A DNA stretch of 64,000 nucleotides from an uncultured Microbacterium sp. (lineage in GTDB: Bacteria > Actinomycetota > Actinomycetes > Actinomycetales > Microbacteriaceae): positions 12,188-76,187 of the forward strand of contig NZ_CALBRW010000004.1 of NCBI RefSeq assembly GCF_937927635.1, read 5' to 3'. The translations under genes were made by a program, and so were the position numbers. Below, piece after piece: positions 32,030 to 39,968 of this stretch (within the stretch, counting starts at the first letter, position 1; every line of letters starts with the position of its first letter). The notes below the pieces were generated by a model. The model saw nothing but the letters and a program-made list of their open reading frames with translations. It did no database searches and was not told the origin of the DNA.

Positions 32030-35000
32030 TTAGTGCGCCGGACGGACCACGACCAAAAGATCACCGGCGTCGACCTGCGCGGTCTCGGCGATCACGAGCC
32101 GCTCCACGACGCCGTCGACGGGGCTCGTGATGGCGGCCTCCATCTTCATCGCCTCGATGGATGCCACCGGATCACCGGCCTTCACGACCGCCCCCTCCTC
32201 GACCTTCAGCGTCACCGCTCCGGAGAAGGGAGCGGCCACCTGACCGGGCTTGGAGGTGTCGGCCTTCTCCGCCTCGCGGACGTCGACGATGACCGACCGA
32301 TCGCGCACCGACACCGGCCGCAGCTGGCCGTTGAGGGTGGTCATGACCGTGCGCATCCCCTTGGGATCGGCCTCGCCGATGGCCTCCAGGCCGACGTACA
32401 GCCGAACGCCGCGCTCGATCTGCACCGCGTGCTCGGCGCCCGGGACCAGCCCGTAGAGGTAGTCCGGAGTGTCCAGCACGGACAGGTCACCGTACTCCTC
32501 GCGGTTCTGCCGGAACGTCCTGGTGGGTCCGGGGAACAGCAGCTCGTTGAGCATGGCGCGCCGCTCGGCGGAGGTGCCGTCCAGTGCCGTCTGCTGCTCG
32601 TCGCTGATCGGGGTGATCCCGCGCTTCGCGGCGCGGCCCGCGAGCACCTTGCTGCGGAACGGCTCCGGCCAGCCGCCGGGCAGATCTCCCAGCTCGCCGG
32701 CCATGAAGCCGACGACGGAGTCGGGGATGTCGTAGTGCTCGGGGTTGGCTGCGAAGTCGGCCGGGTCTGCCTTCACTGCGGCGAGGTGCAGCGCCAGATC
32801 GCCGACGACCTTGGAGGAGGGCGTCACCTTGGGAACGCGTCCGAGGATGTCGTCGGCCGCGGCGTACATGTCCTCGATGAGCTCGAAGTCGTCGGCGAGA
32901 CCCAGCGCGATGGCCTGCTGGCGCAGGTTGGAGAGCTGACCGCCCGGGATCTCGTGGTGGTACACGCGGCCCGTGGGGCTGGTGAGGCCCGACTCGAACG
33001 GCTTGTACAGCCGGCGCAGCGCCTCCCAGTACGGCTCCAGGTCGGAGACCGCCTGCAGGTCGATGCCGGTGTCGCGCTCGGTGTGCGCGAGCGCCGCGAC
33101 CAGCGCCGACAGCGAGGGCTGGCTGGTGGTGCCCGACATCGGCGCGGAGGCCGCATCGACGGCATCCGCTCCTGCCGCACTGGCAGCCAGCAGGGTCGCG
33201 AGCTGACCGCCGGCGGTGTCGTGCGTGTGCACGTGCACGGGCTGATCGAAGCGCTCGCGCAGGGCCGTGACGAGCTTCGCCGCCGCGGCCGGGCGCAGGA
33301 GGCCCGCCATGTCCTTGATGCCGATCACGTGCGCTCCTGCATCGACGATCTGCTCGGCCACGCGCAGGTAGTAATCCAGCGTGTACAGGTCCTCGGCCGG
33401 GTTCAGCAGGTCGCCCGTGTAGCAGAGGGCCGCCTCGGCCACGGCGGTGCCGGTGCCCAGCACCGCGTCGATGGCCGGTCGCATCTGCGAGACGTCGTTG
33501 AGCGCGTCGAAGATGCGGAAGATGTCCACGCCGGTGGCGGCGGCCTCGCGCACGAACGCGTCGGTCACCGCCGTGGGGTACGGCGTGTAGCCGACTGTGT
33601 TGCGCCCGCGCAGCAGCATCTGAATGGCGACATTGGGGAGAGCCTCGCGCATGGCCGCGAGCCGCTCCCAGGGGTCCTCGCCCAGGAAGCGCAGCGCCAC
33701 GTCGTAGGTCGCGCCGCCCCACGCCTCCACCGACAGCAGCTGCGGGGTCATCCTGGCCACATACGGGGCCACGGCGACCAGGTCGCTGGTGCGCACGCGG
33801 GTGGCGAGGAGGGACTGGTGCGCGTCACGGAAGGTCGTCTCGGTGACGGCGAGTGGCTGCTGGGCCCGGAGAGCCGCTGCGAAGGCCGCGGGCCCCTTCT
33901 CCAGAAGCAGCTGGCGGGAGCCTGCCGGAGCGGGCGCGCTCAGGTCCAGCGCCGGGAGCTTGTGCGCCGGCGGCAGCACCAGCGGGTTCTCGCCGTGCGG
34001 CTTGTTGACCGTGGCATCCACCAGCCAGCGCAGGATCTTCGTGCCGCGGTCCTTCGACACGCGGCCGCGCAGCAGCTCGGGGCGCTCCTCGATGAACGAG
34101 GTCGACAGGTCGCCCGCCTCGAAGGACGGGTCGTCGAGCACGGCCTGCAGGAACGGGATGTTGGTGGAGACGCCGCGGATGCGGAACTCCGCCAGCGCAC
34201 GACGGGCGCGCGCGACGGCGCTGTGGAACGAGCGCCCGCGACAGGTCAGCTTGGCCAGCATCGAGTCGAAGTAGGGGCTCACCTGGGATCCCGCCGCGGT
34301 GGTGCCGCCGTCCAGGCGGATGCCCGCACCGCCCGGCGAGCGGTAGGTGGTGATCTTGCCGGTGTCGGGGCGGAAGCCCTGCGTGGGGTCCTCGGTGGTG
34401 ATGCGGCACTGCAGGGCGGCGCCGCGCAGCTGGATGTCGTCCTGCTGCAGGTCCAGGTCCGCCAGGCTCGCTCCCGCCGCGATCTGCATCTGCGCGCGCA
34501 CCAGGTCGACGTCGGTGACCTCTTCGGTCACGGTGTGCTCGACCTGGATGCGCGGGTTCATCTCGATGAAGACGACCTCGCCGGCGCGCGGACCGGTGGT
34601 CTCCAGCAGGAACTCCACGGTGCCGGCGTTCTGGTAGCCGATGGAACGGGCGAATGCGATGGCGTGCCGGTGCAGGTCGGCGCGGATCGCCTCGTCGAGG
34701 TTGGGCGCCGGTGCGATCTCGATGACCTTCTGATGCCGCCGCTGCACCGAGCAGTCGCGCTCGAACAGGTGCACGGTCTCGCCCTGCGCGTCGGCGAGGA
34801 TCTGCACCTCGATGTGCCGGGGGCGCAGCACGGCCTGCTCGAGGAACATCCGCGAGTCGCCGAACGCCGCACCGGCCTCGCGCATGGCCTCGGCCAGCGC
34901 GGGCGCGAGCTCGCCCTTGCTCTCCACGCGCCGCATGCCGCGTCCGCCGCCGCCGGCGACGGCCTTGGCGAAGAGCGGGAAGCCGATCTCGTCGGACTGC

Positions 35001-35437
35001 GCGACGAGCGCGTCGATGTCGTCGGATGCCTCGGTCGAGCGCAGCACGGGCACGCCCGCCTCGACGGCGTGGTGCTTGGCCTCGACCTTGTTGCCCGCCA
35101 TCTCCAGCACGTGCGCGGGAGGGCCGATGAACGTGATGCCCGCGGCCGCGGCCTTCTCGGCAAGCTCGGGGTTCTCGGACAGGAACCCGTAGCCCGGGTA
35201 GATGGCATCCGCCCCGGCATCCAGCGCGACCCGGATGATGCCGTCCACATCCAGGTAGGCCTGCACAGGGTGACCGCGCTCGCCGATCTCGTAGGCCTCA
35301 TCGGCCTTCAGCCGGTGCAGGGACCCGCGGTCCTCATAGGGGAACACCGCGACCGTGCGCGCCCCCACCTCGTACGCCGCACGGAATGCGCGGATCGCGA
35401 TCTCACCACGGTTGGCCACCAGGATCTTCTGGAACAT
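32030..35437 (-). CDS. pyc: Pyruvate carboxylase
   Basis: A 1135-residue biotin enzyme making oxaloacetate from pyruvate, the main anaplerotic step. The start MFQKILVANRGEIAIRAFR has an AGAGG site; further in-frame extension upstream is not homologous. Order: biotin carboxylase with ATP-grasp (AVAGGGGRGMR, FIEMNPRIQVEHTVTEE), carboxyltransferase barrel (TFRDAHQSLLATRVRT, GIKDMAGLL, VHVHTHDTAGG), and C-terminal biotinyl domain with the biotin lysine K1098 in EAMKME. Length matches single-chain enzymes. A promoter candidate and hairpin lie in its leader. Confidence 0.97.
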   Translation of the reverse strand: MFQKILVANRGEIAIRAFRAAYEVGARTVAVFPYEDRGSLHRLKADEAYEIGERGHPVQAYLDVDGIIRVALDAGADAIYPGYGFLSENPELAEKAAAAGITFIGPPAHVLEMAGNKVEAKHHAVEAGVPVLRSTEASDDIDALVAQSDEIGFPLFAKAVAGGGGRGMRRVESKGELAPALAEAMREAGAAFGDSRMFLEQAVLRPRHIEVQILADAQGETVHLFERDCSVQRRHQKVIEIAPAPNLDEAIRADLHRHAIAFARSIGYQNAGTVEFLLETTGPRAGEVVFIEMNPRIQVEHTVTEEVTDVDLVRAQMQIAAGASLADLDLQQDDIQLRGAALQCRITTEDPTQGFRPDTGKITTYRSPGGAGIRLDGGTTAAGSQVSPYFDSMLAKLTCRGRSFHSAVARARRALAEFRIRGVSTNIPFLQAVLDDPSFEAGDLSTSFIEERPELLRGRVSKDRGTKILRWLVDATVNKPHGENPLVLPPAHKLPALDLSAPAPAGSRQLLLEKGPAAFAAALRAQQPLAVTETTFRDAHQSLLATRVRTSDLVAVAPYVARMTPQLLSVEAWGGATYDVALRFLGEDPWERLAAMREALPNVAIQMLLRGRNTVGYTPYPTAVTDAFVREAAATGVDIFRIFDALNDVSQMRPAIDAVLGTGTAVAEAALCYTGDLLNPAEDLYTLDYYLRVAEQIVDAGAHVIGIKDMAGLLRPAAAAKLVTALRERFDQPVHVHTHDTAGGQLATLLAASAAGADAVDAASAPMSGTTSQPSLSALVAALAHTERDTGIDLQAVSDLEPYWEALRRLYKPFESGLTSPTGRVYHHEIPGGQLSNLRQQAIALGLADDFELIEDMYAAADDILGRVPKVTPSSKVVGDLALHLAAVKADPADFAANPEHYDIPDSVVGFMAGELGDLPGGWPEPFRSKVLAGRAAKRGITPISDEQQTALDGTSAERRAMLNELLFPGPTRTFRQNREEYGDLSVLDTPDYLYGLVPGAEHAVQIERGVRLYVGLEAIGEADPKGMRTVMTTLNGQLRPVSVRDRSVIVDVREAEKADTSKPGQVAAPFSGAVTLKVEEGAVVKAGDPVASIEAMKMEAAITSPVDGVVERLVIAETAQVDAGDLLVVVRPAH

Positions 35438-35459
35438 GCACACCTCTTCAGAGGTCGAT

Positions 35460-35508
35460 GCGCGCAGGGTCTGCGCGCAGAGCGGGGGCTGAGTGTGTCC
35501 CCAGACTA
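35460..35508 (-). promoter_or_regulatory. Promoter candidate and leader hairpin of pyc
   Basis: On the minus strand TAGTCT (35508-35503) is a TANNNT -10 that would start transcription near 35496. The leader then contains GCGCGCAG and CTGCGCGC around GGT (35460-35478), a perfect 8-bp hairpin about 22 bases before the start codon. It could affect translation initiation. Confidence 0.4.
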
Positions 35509-35594
35509 ACGGCACTCCGGGTGCTCTCCCGACCGCGTGACTCGCCCGAGGCGTGCGGAGGTGACTCACGGGAAGGGCACGGTAACGTGTAGGA

Positions 35595-36407
35595 GTGCAC
35601 GTACTCAGCGTCAGCTCCCTCAAGGGAGGCGTCGGCAAGACGACCGTGACCCTCGGTCTGGCTTCCGCCGCCTTCGCCCGTGGCATCCGCACACTGGTGG
35701 TCGATCTCGACCCCCAGTCGGATGTGTCCACCGGCATGGACATCCAGATCGCCGGCCGACTCAACATCGCCGACGTGCTGGAGAACCCGAAGGAGAAGGT
35801 GGTCCGTCAGGCGATCACCACCAGCGGCTGGGCGAAGGTGCACCCCGGCACGATCGATCTGCTGATCGGCAGCCCGTCGGCCATCAACTTCGACGGCCCG
35901 CACCCCTCGGTGCGCGACGTGTGGAAGCTCGAAGAGGCTCTGGCCACCGTCGAGAGCGAGTACGATCTGGTGCTCATCGACTGCGCGCCGTCGCTGAACG
36001 CCCTCACCCGCACCGCCTGGGCCGCCAGCGACCGGGTGATGGTCGTGACCGAGCCCGGGCTGTTCTCCGTCGCCGCGGCCGACCGCGCGCTGCGCGCCAT
36101 CGAGGAGATCCGCCGCGGCCTCTCGCCCCGACTGCAGCCGCTGGGCATCGTCGTCAACCGGGTGCGCCCGCAGTCCATCGAGCACCAGTTCCGCATCAAG
36201 GAGCTGCGCGACATGTTCGGCCCGCTGGTGCTGGCCCCTCAGCTGCCGGAGCGCACGTCGCTGCAGCAGGCGCAGGGCGCGGCCAAGCCTCTGCACATCT
36301 GGCCGGGAGACTCCGCGCAGGAGCTCGCCGGCGATTTCGACCAGCTGCTGGACCGCGTCATCCGCACCGGTCGCGTGCCCGTCCCGGAGAACGGCCCGCT
36401 GGCCTGA
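35595..36407 (+). CDS. ParA-family ATPase
   Basis: A 270-residue P-loop ATPase. The deviant Walker A KGGVGKTT is at residues 10-17, VVDLDPQSDVSTG carries the switch aspartate, and VLIDCAPSLNALT is Walker B. No ParB gene follows, so this is an orphan ParA-like protein rather than the chromosomal parAB pair. A TAACGT box (35583-35588) ends six bases before the GTG, and AGGA overlaps the spacer. Orphan ParA proteins in actinobacteria often position cellular cargo; the target here is unknown. Confidence 0.88.
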   Translation: MHVLSVSSLKGGVGKTTVTLGLASAAFARGIRTLVVDLDPQSDVSTGMDIQIAGRLNIADVLENPKEKVVRQAITTSGWAKVHPGTIDLLIGSPSAINFDGPHPSVRDVWKLEEALATVESEYDLVLIDCAPSLNALTRTAWAASDRVMVVTEPGLFSVAAADRALRAIEEIRRGLSPRLQPLGIVVNRVRPQSIEHQFRIKELRDMFGPLVLAPQLPERTSLQQAQGAAKPLHIWPGDSAQELAGDFDQLLDRVIRTGRVPVPENGPLA

Positions 36408-36418
36408 TCAGCCGACGT

Positions 36419-36441
36419 CTCGACAGGCTCGGCGCGTCGAG
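36419..36441. terminator. Possible bidirectional terminator between parA-like and merR genes
   Basis: CTCGAC and GTCGAG form a 6-bp inverted repeat with an 11-base GC-rich loop in the 42-base convergent gap. No T-run follows, so this is weak evidence. Confidence 0.3.
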
Positions 36442-36449
36442 GTGAAGGG

Positions 36450-36995
36450 TCAGGCAGTGCGCTTCTTGCGGCGCGCGGCCAGCTCGTCGACAGGGTCGGG
36501 CGCCGTGGGGTCGAACTCCACGAGCGTGGACTCCACCTCGCGCAGGACCTTGCCGACGGCGATGCCGAAGACTCCCTGGCCGCGGCTGACAAGGTCGATG
36601 ACCTCATCGTTCGACGTGCACAGGTAGACGGAGGCCCCGTCGCTCATGAGCGTGGTGCCGGCCAGATCGCGGATGCCGGCGGCGCGGAGCTGCTCGACCG
36701 CGGTGCGGATCTGCTGCAGCGAGATGCCCGTGTCCAGCAGTCGCTTGACGAGCTTGAGCACCAGGATGTCGCGGAAGCCGTACAGGCGCTGCGATCCCGA
36801 GCCCGTGGCGCTGCGGACCGTGGGGACCACCAGCTCGGTGCGCGCCCAGTAGTCCAGCTGCCGGTACGTGATGCCGGCGGCGCGTGCGGCGACTGCGCCG
36901 CGATAGCCGACCTCGTCGTCCATGGCGGGGAGACCGTCCGTGAAGAGGAGTTCGGTGACGAACCGCGGGTCGCCTGTCAGCTCATCCGCATTCAT
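36450..36995 (-). CDS. MerR-family regulator (Rv1830-like)
   Basis: A 181-residue regulator. The MerR helix-turn-helix is GITYRQLDYWARTELVVPTVRSA, followed by QRLYGFRDILVLKLVKRLLDTGISLQQIRTAVEQL. The C terminus (VYLCTSNDEVIDLVSRGQGVFGIAVGKVLREVESTL) is characteristic of the Rv1830 group, found near garA in mycobacteria. The ATG follows AGGAGAGGA; TAGCGT at about 37031-37036 on the minus strand is a -10 candidate. It probably controls growth-related genes (inference from the group). Confidence 0.87.
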   Translation of the reverse strand: MNADELTGDPRFVTELLFTDGLPAMDDEVGYRGAVAARAAGITYRQLDYWARTELVVPTVRSATGSGSQRLYGFRDILVLKLVKRLLDTGISLQQIRTAVEQLRAAGIRDLAGTTLMSDGASVYLCTSNDEVIDLVSRGQGVFGIAVGKVLREVESTLVEFDPTAPDPVDELAARRKKRTA

Positions 36996-37095
36996 GCTTC
37001 TGTCCTCTCCTGAACGAATACCTCAACGCTAGAGCAGCACCCCACCCGCGGCAACGACATCAGCGTCGCGTCGAAGGTGTGTCGCAACCGGTTCG

Positions 37096-37785
37096 TTACG
37101 AAAGCGCTCGATCCAGAGCCTGCCGCACCATCAGGCTCCGCACGGAGTCGATGTGCGTGGCCAGCTCCGGGGCCAGCTCGGCAGCGCGGCCGCGGGATGC
37201 GGCATCCGTCCTGCGCAGCAGCGTGGACAGCGCCGACTCGATCAGCGCCGCCTCCCGCTCGGCGTTCTGGCGCAGGCTGCGCAGGTGGCGCGGCTCGATG
37301 CCGTGCCTGGCCAGCACGACCAGCCCCGACAGCAGCGAGGCCACCTGATCGGTGTAGGTGTCGGACGCGACGATGAGGCCGGCGCTGACGGCGTCGTTCA
37401 GCAGCTGCGGCGTGGCACCCGTGCGCGCCAGGAGCTCGTCACGTCGGTGACGGCGCGCGGGAGGCGTGATCGACCGCGGGACGAGGTCGGCCCAGGGCTG
37501 CCCCTTGGCCTCCGCCTCGTCGAGCTGCTCGCGGATGACGCTCAACGGCAGGTAGTGGTCGCGCTGCAGGATCAGCGCGGTGCGCAGGCGCTGCACATCG
37601 TGCGGCGAGAACTTGCGATAGCCGGACTCGGTGCGCGAGGGGCTGACGATGCCCTGCACCTCGAGGAAGCGGAGCTTGCTGGAGGTCAGCTGCGAGAACT
37701 CGGGCACCAGACGTGCCAGAACCTGGCCGATGCTGAGAAGCGCGCCCGCTGCAGTGCGCTCCCGTGCGGCTCCGGCCGCCGACAT
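37096..37785 (-). CDS. ftsR: MerR-family regulator FtsR (Rv1828/Cg1631-like)
   Basis: A 229-residue regulator with helix-turn-helix LLSIGQVLARLVPEFSQLTSSKLRFLEVQGIVSPSRT and YRKFSPHDVQRLRTALILQRDHYLPLSVIREQL, typical of FtsR, which activates ftsZ in Corynebacterium glutamicum. The ATG overlaps the FHA gene stop by one base (TGATG). The order FHA protein, this regulator, second MerR follows mycobacterial garA-Rv1828-Rv1830, but the bifunctional-nuclease gene Rv1829 is missing between the regulators. Confidence 0.87.
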   Translation of the reverse strand: MSAAGAARERTAAGALLSIGQVLARLVPEFSQLTSSKLRFLEVQGIVSPSRTESGYRKFSPHDVQRLRTALILQRDHYLPLSVIREQLDEAEAKGQPWADLVPRSITPPARRHRRDELLARTGATPQLLNDAVSAGLIVASDTYTDQVASLLSGLVVLARHGIEPRHLRSLRQNAEREAALIESALSTLLRRTDAASRGRAAELAPELATHIDSVRSLMVRQALDRALS

Positions 37786-38267
37786 CAGTCGTTCGCCGTC
37801 GGGAGATCGATCGGGGAGACGAAGAAGTTCATCCGGAACTTGCCGATGCGCAGCTCGTAGCCGTTGGACAGCTCGCTGCGATCGACCCGCTCGCCGTTGA
37901 CGTACGTGCCGTTCAGCGAGCGCTGGTCGATGATCTCGAACGCGCCTCCGGCGCGGGTGATCTCCGCATGACGGCGCGAGACGGTCACGTCGTCGAAGAA
38001 GATGTCCGCCTCGGGGTGACGACCCACCGTGGTCACGTCGGCGTCGAGCAGGTAGCGCGCCCCCGCCAGCGCGCCGGAGCGCACGAGCAGAAGGGCGGAG
38101 CCGGCCGGGAGCGCCTCGATGGCCGCACCCTCCGCCTCGGTGAGGTCCGCGCCGAACGGCACGAAGGAGAGATCCGACTCGTGTCCGAACGTCTGCGTCA
38201 CATCGTGGCGCGGCTCGCCGCTTCGGTGGATGGCGCCTCCGGCGCCGTTCCTGCTGTCGTCTGTCAC
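37785..38267 (-). CDS. GarA/OdhI-like FHA protein
   Basis: A 160-residue FHA protein. The GTG start has GGAGGAGGGAG just upstream, and TAGGCT at 38296-38291 is its -10. The FHA domain (about 58-152) has the phosphothreonine-binding residues in TTVGRHPEAD, TVSRRHAEI and DQRSLNGTYVNGERV. GarA and OdhI inhibit 2-oxoglutarate dehydrogenase until phosphorylated on an N-terminal threonine. Here the N terminus reads HDVTQTFGHES rather than the usual ETTS motif, so the phosphosite, if present, is T24 or T26. The divergent gene encodes lipoamide dehydrogenase, a subunit of that complex. Confidence 0.9.
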   Translation of the reverse strand: MTDDSRNGAGGAIHRSGEPRHDVTQTFGHESDLSFVPFGADLTEAEGAAIEALPAGSALLLVRSGALAGARYLLDADVTTVGRHPEADIFFDDVTVSRRHAEITRAGGAFEIIDQRSLNGTYVNGERVDRSELSNGYELRIGKFRMNFFVSPIDLPTAND

Positions 38268-38389
38268 GGGTCTCCCTCCTCCGGCCTCCCAGCCTATCGG
38301 ATGCGATCGGGTGACCGGGAGGGGGATCCGCAGTCTTCCTGCAGAACCGTGCTCATCCCGCGCGCGGCTCAGACGATAGGCTTGTGGGC

Positions 38390-39787
38390 ATGCCACATTA
38401 CGATGTCGTCATCCTCGGCGCGGGCCCTGGCGGCTATGTCGCCGCAGTCCGCAGCGCTCAGCTCGGACTGTCCACCGCCATCATCGAGGAGAAGTACTGG
38501 GGCGGTGTGTGTCTGAACGTCGGATGCATCCCCTCCAAGTCGCTCCTGAAGAACGCCGAGGTCGCGCACACCTTCACACACAAGGCCGAGTTCTTCGGCA
38601 TCTCGGGTGATGTGACCTTCGATTTCGGCGCGGCGTTCGACCGCAGCCGCAAGGTCGCGGAGACCCACGTCAAGGGCATCCACTTCCTGATGAAGAAGAA
38701 CAAGGTCACCGAGTACGACGGTCGCGGCACCTTCACCGGGCCCAAGGCCATCTCGGTGGCGAAGTCCGACGGCACGACCGAAGAGGTCACGTTCGAGAAC
38801 GCGATCATCGCCACGGGCTCGACCGTGCGCCTGCTGCCCGGCGTGCAGCTGAGCCAGAACGTCGTCACCTTCGAGGAGCAGATCCTCACCCGCGAGCTGC
38901 CCTCCTCCATCGCGATCGTCGGCGCCGGCGCCATCGGCATGGAGTTCGCCTACGTGCTGGCCAACTACGGCGTCAAGGTCACCATCATCGAGTTCCTCGA
39001 CCGCGCCCTCCCCAACGAGGACGTCGAGGTCTCCAAGGAGATCCAGAAGCAGTACAAGAAGCTCGGCATCGACATCCTCACCTCCACCGCGGTGAAGACC
39101 GTCACCGACAACGGGTCCTCCGTGCACGTCACGTACGAGACCCGCGACGGCGTGCCCGGCGAGATCGACGCCGGCAAGGTGCTCATGTCGGTCGGCTTCG
39201 CTCCGAACGTGAACGGCTATGGCCTGGAGGCCACCGGCGTCGCCCTGACCGAGCGCGGCGCGATCGCCATCGACGACTACATGCGCACCAACGTCCCCGG
39301 CATCTACGCCATCGGCGACGTGACCGCCAAGCTGCAGCTCGCCCACGTGGCCGAGGCGCAGGCCGTGGTCGCCGCCGAGACCATCGCCGGCGCCGAGACC
39401 CAGACACTGGGCGACTACCGGATGATGCCGCGCGCGACGTTCTGCCAGCCGCAGGTCGCCAGCTTCGGTCTCACCGAGGAGCAGGCACGCGCGACCGGTC
39501 GCGAGATCAAGGTCGCGAAGTTCCCGTTCAGCGCGAACGGCAAGGCCAACGGCCTGGGCGAGCCGGTCGGCTTCGTCAAGCTGATCGCGGATGCCGAGCA
39601 CCTCGAGCTGCTCGGCGGCCACCTGATCGGCCCCGACGTGTCCGAGCTGCTGCCCGAGCTGACGCTCGCGCAGAAGTGGGACCTCACCGCCCTGGAGGCG
39701 GCCCGCAACGTGCACACCCACCCGACGCTGTCGGAGGCGCTGCAGGAGGGCTTCCACGGCCTCGCGGGGCACATGATCAATCTCTGA
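38390..39787 (+). CDS. lpdA: Dihydrolipoyl dehydrogenase
   Basis: A 465-residue FAD flavoprotein, the E3 subunit of 2-oxo-acid dehydrogenase complexes. The FAD motif VVILGAGPGGYVAA is at residues 6-19 and the redox disulfide C41-C46 in GVCLNVGCIPSK. The NAD motif IAIVGAGAIGMEFAYVL and C-terminal HTHPTLSE (catalytic His-Glu) are intact. I chose the ATG at 38390, because TAGGCT at 38377-38382 ends seven bases before it. It diverges from the FHA gene. Confidence 0.96.
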   Translation: MPHYDVVILGAGPGGYVAAVRSAQLGLSTAIIEEKYWGGVCLNVGCIPSKSLLKNAEVAHTFTHKAEFFGISGDVTFDFGAAFDRSRKVAETHVKGIHFLMKKNKVTEYDGRGTFTGPKAISVAKSDGTTEEVTFENAIIATGSTVRLLPGVQLSQNVVTFEEQILTRELPSSIAIVGAGAIGMEFAYVLANYGVKVTIIEFLDRALPNEDVEVSKEIQKQYKKLGIDILTSTAVKTVTDNGSSVHVTYETRDGVPGEIDAGKVLMSVGFAPNVNGYGLEATGVALTERGAIAIDDYMRTNVPGIYAIGDVTAKLQLAHVAEAQAVVAAETIAGAETQTLGDYRMMPRATFCQPQVASFGLTEEQARATGREIKVAKFPFSANGKANGLGEPVGFVKLIADAEHLELLGGHLIGPDVSELLPELTLAQKWDLTALEAARNVHTHPTLSEALQEGFHGLAGHMINL

Positions 39788-39800
39788 GCCGCACTCGCTG

Positions 39801-39840
39801 CGCGGAAGGGCCCGATCCATTCGGATCGGGCCCTTCCGCG
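39801..39840 (+). terminator. Strong hairpin terminator after lpdA
   Basis: An 18-bp perfect stem starting CGCGGAAGGGCC at 39801 and closing at 39840, with the loop ATTC at 39819-39822, 13 bases after the lpdA stop. No T-run follows, as is common in actinobacteria. It separates lpdA from the kdp operon. Confidence 0.82.
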
Positions 39841-39878
39841 TACTATGCTCGTCGGGCAGTTCTCGTGAAGGAGAAGTC

Positions 39879-39968
39879 GTGGGCATCCTGGAAGCCGTCG
39901 CCGTGATCACGGGCGTCGCGTCGGTGATCTACCTGGCATACGTCCTGCTCCGACCAGACCGCATCTGA
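39879..39968 (+). CDS. kdpF: Potassium-transporting ATPase small subunit KdpF
   Basis: A 29-residue single-helix peptide, GTG start, with GAAGGAGAAG just upstream. The sequence begins VGILEAVAVITGVASVIYL and ends LLRPDRI, the KdpF pattern. It stabilises the KdpABC complex in the membrane. Its stop overlaps the kdpA ATG by one base (TGATG). Confidence 0.9.
   Translation: MGILEAVAVITGVASVIYLAYVLLRPDRI

Noticed and set aside
32033..35509. Very long plus-strand open frame opposite pyruvate carboxylase
   Set aside because: It is the antisense mirror of a GC3-rich gene; composition is dominated by Arg, Gly, His and Val with no domain, and the opposite strand is an unambiguous 1135-residue enzyme.
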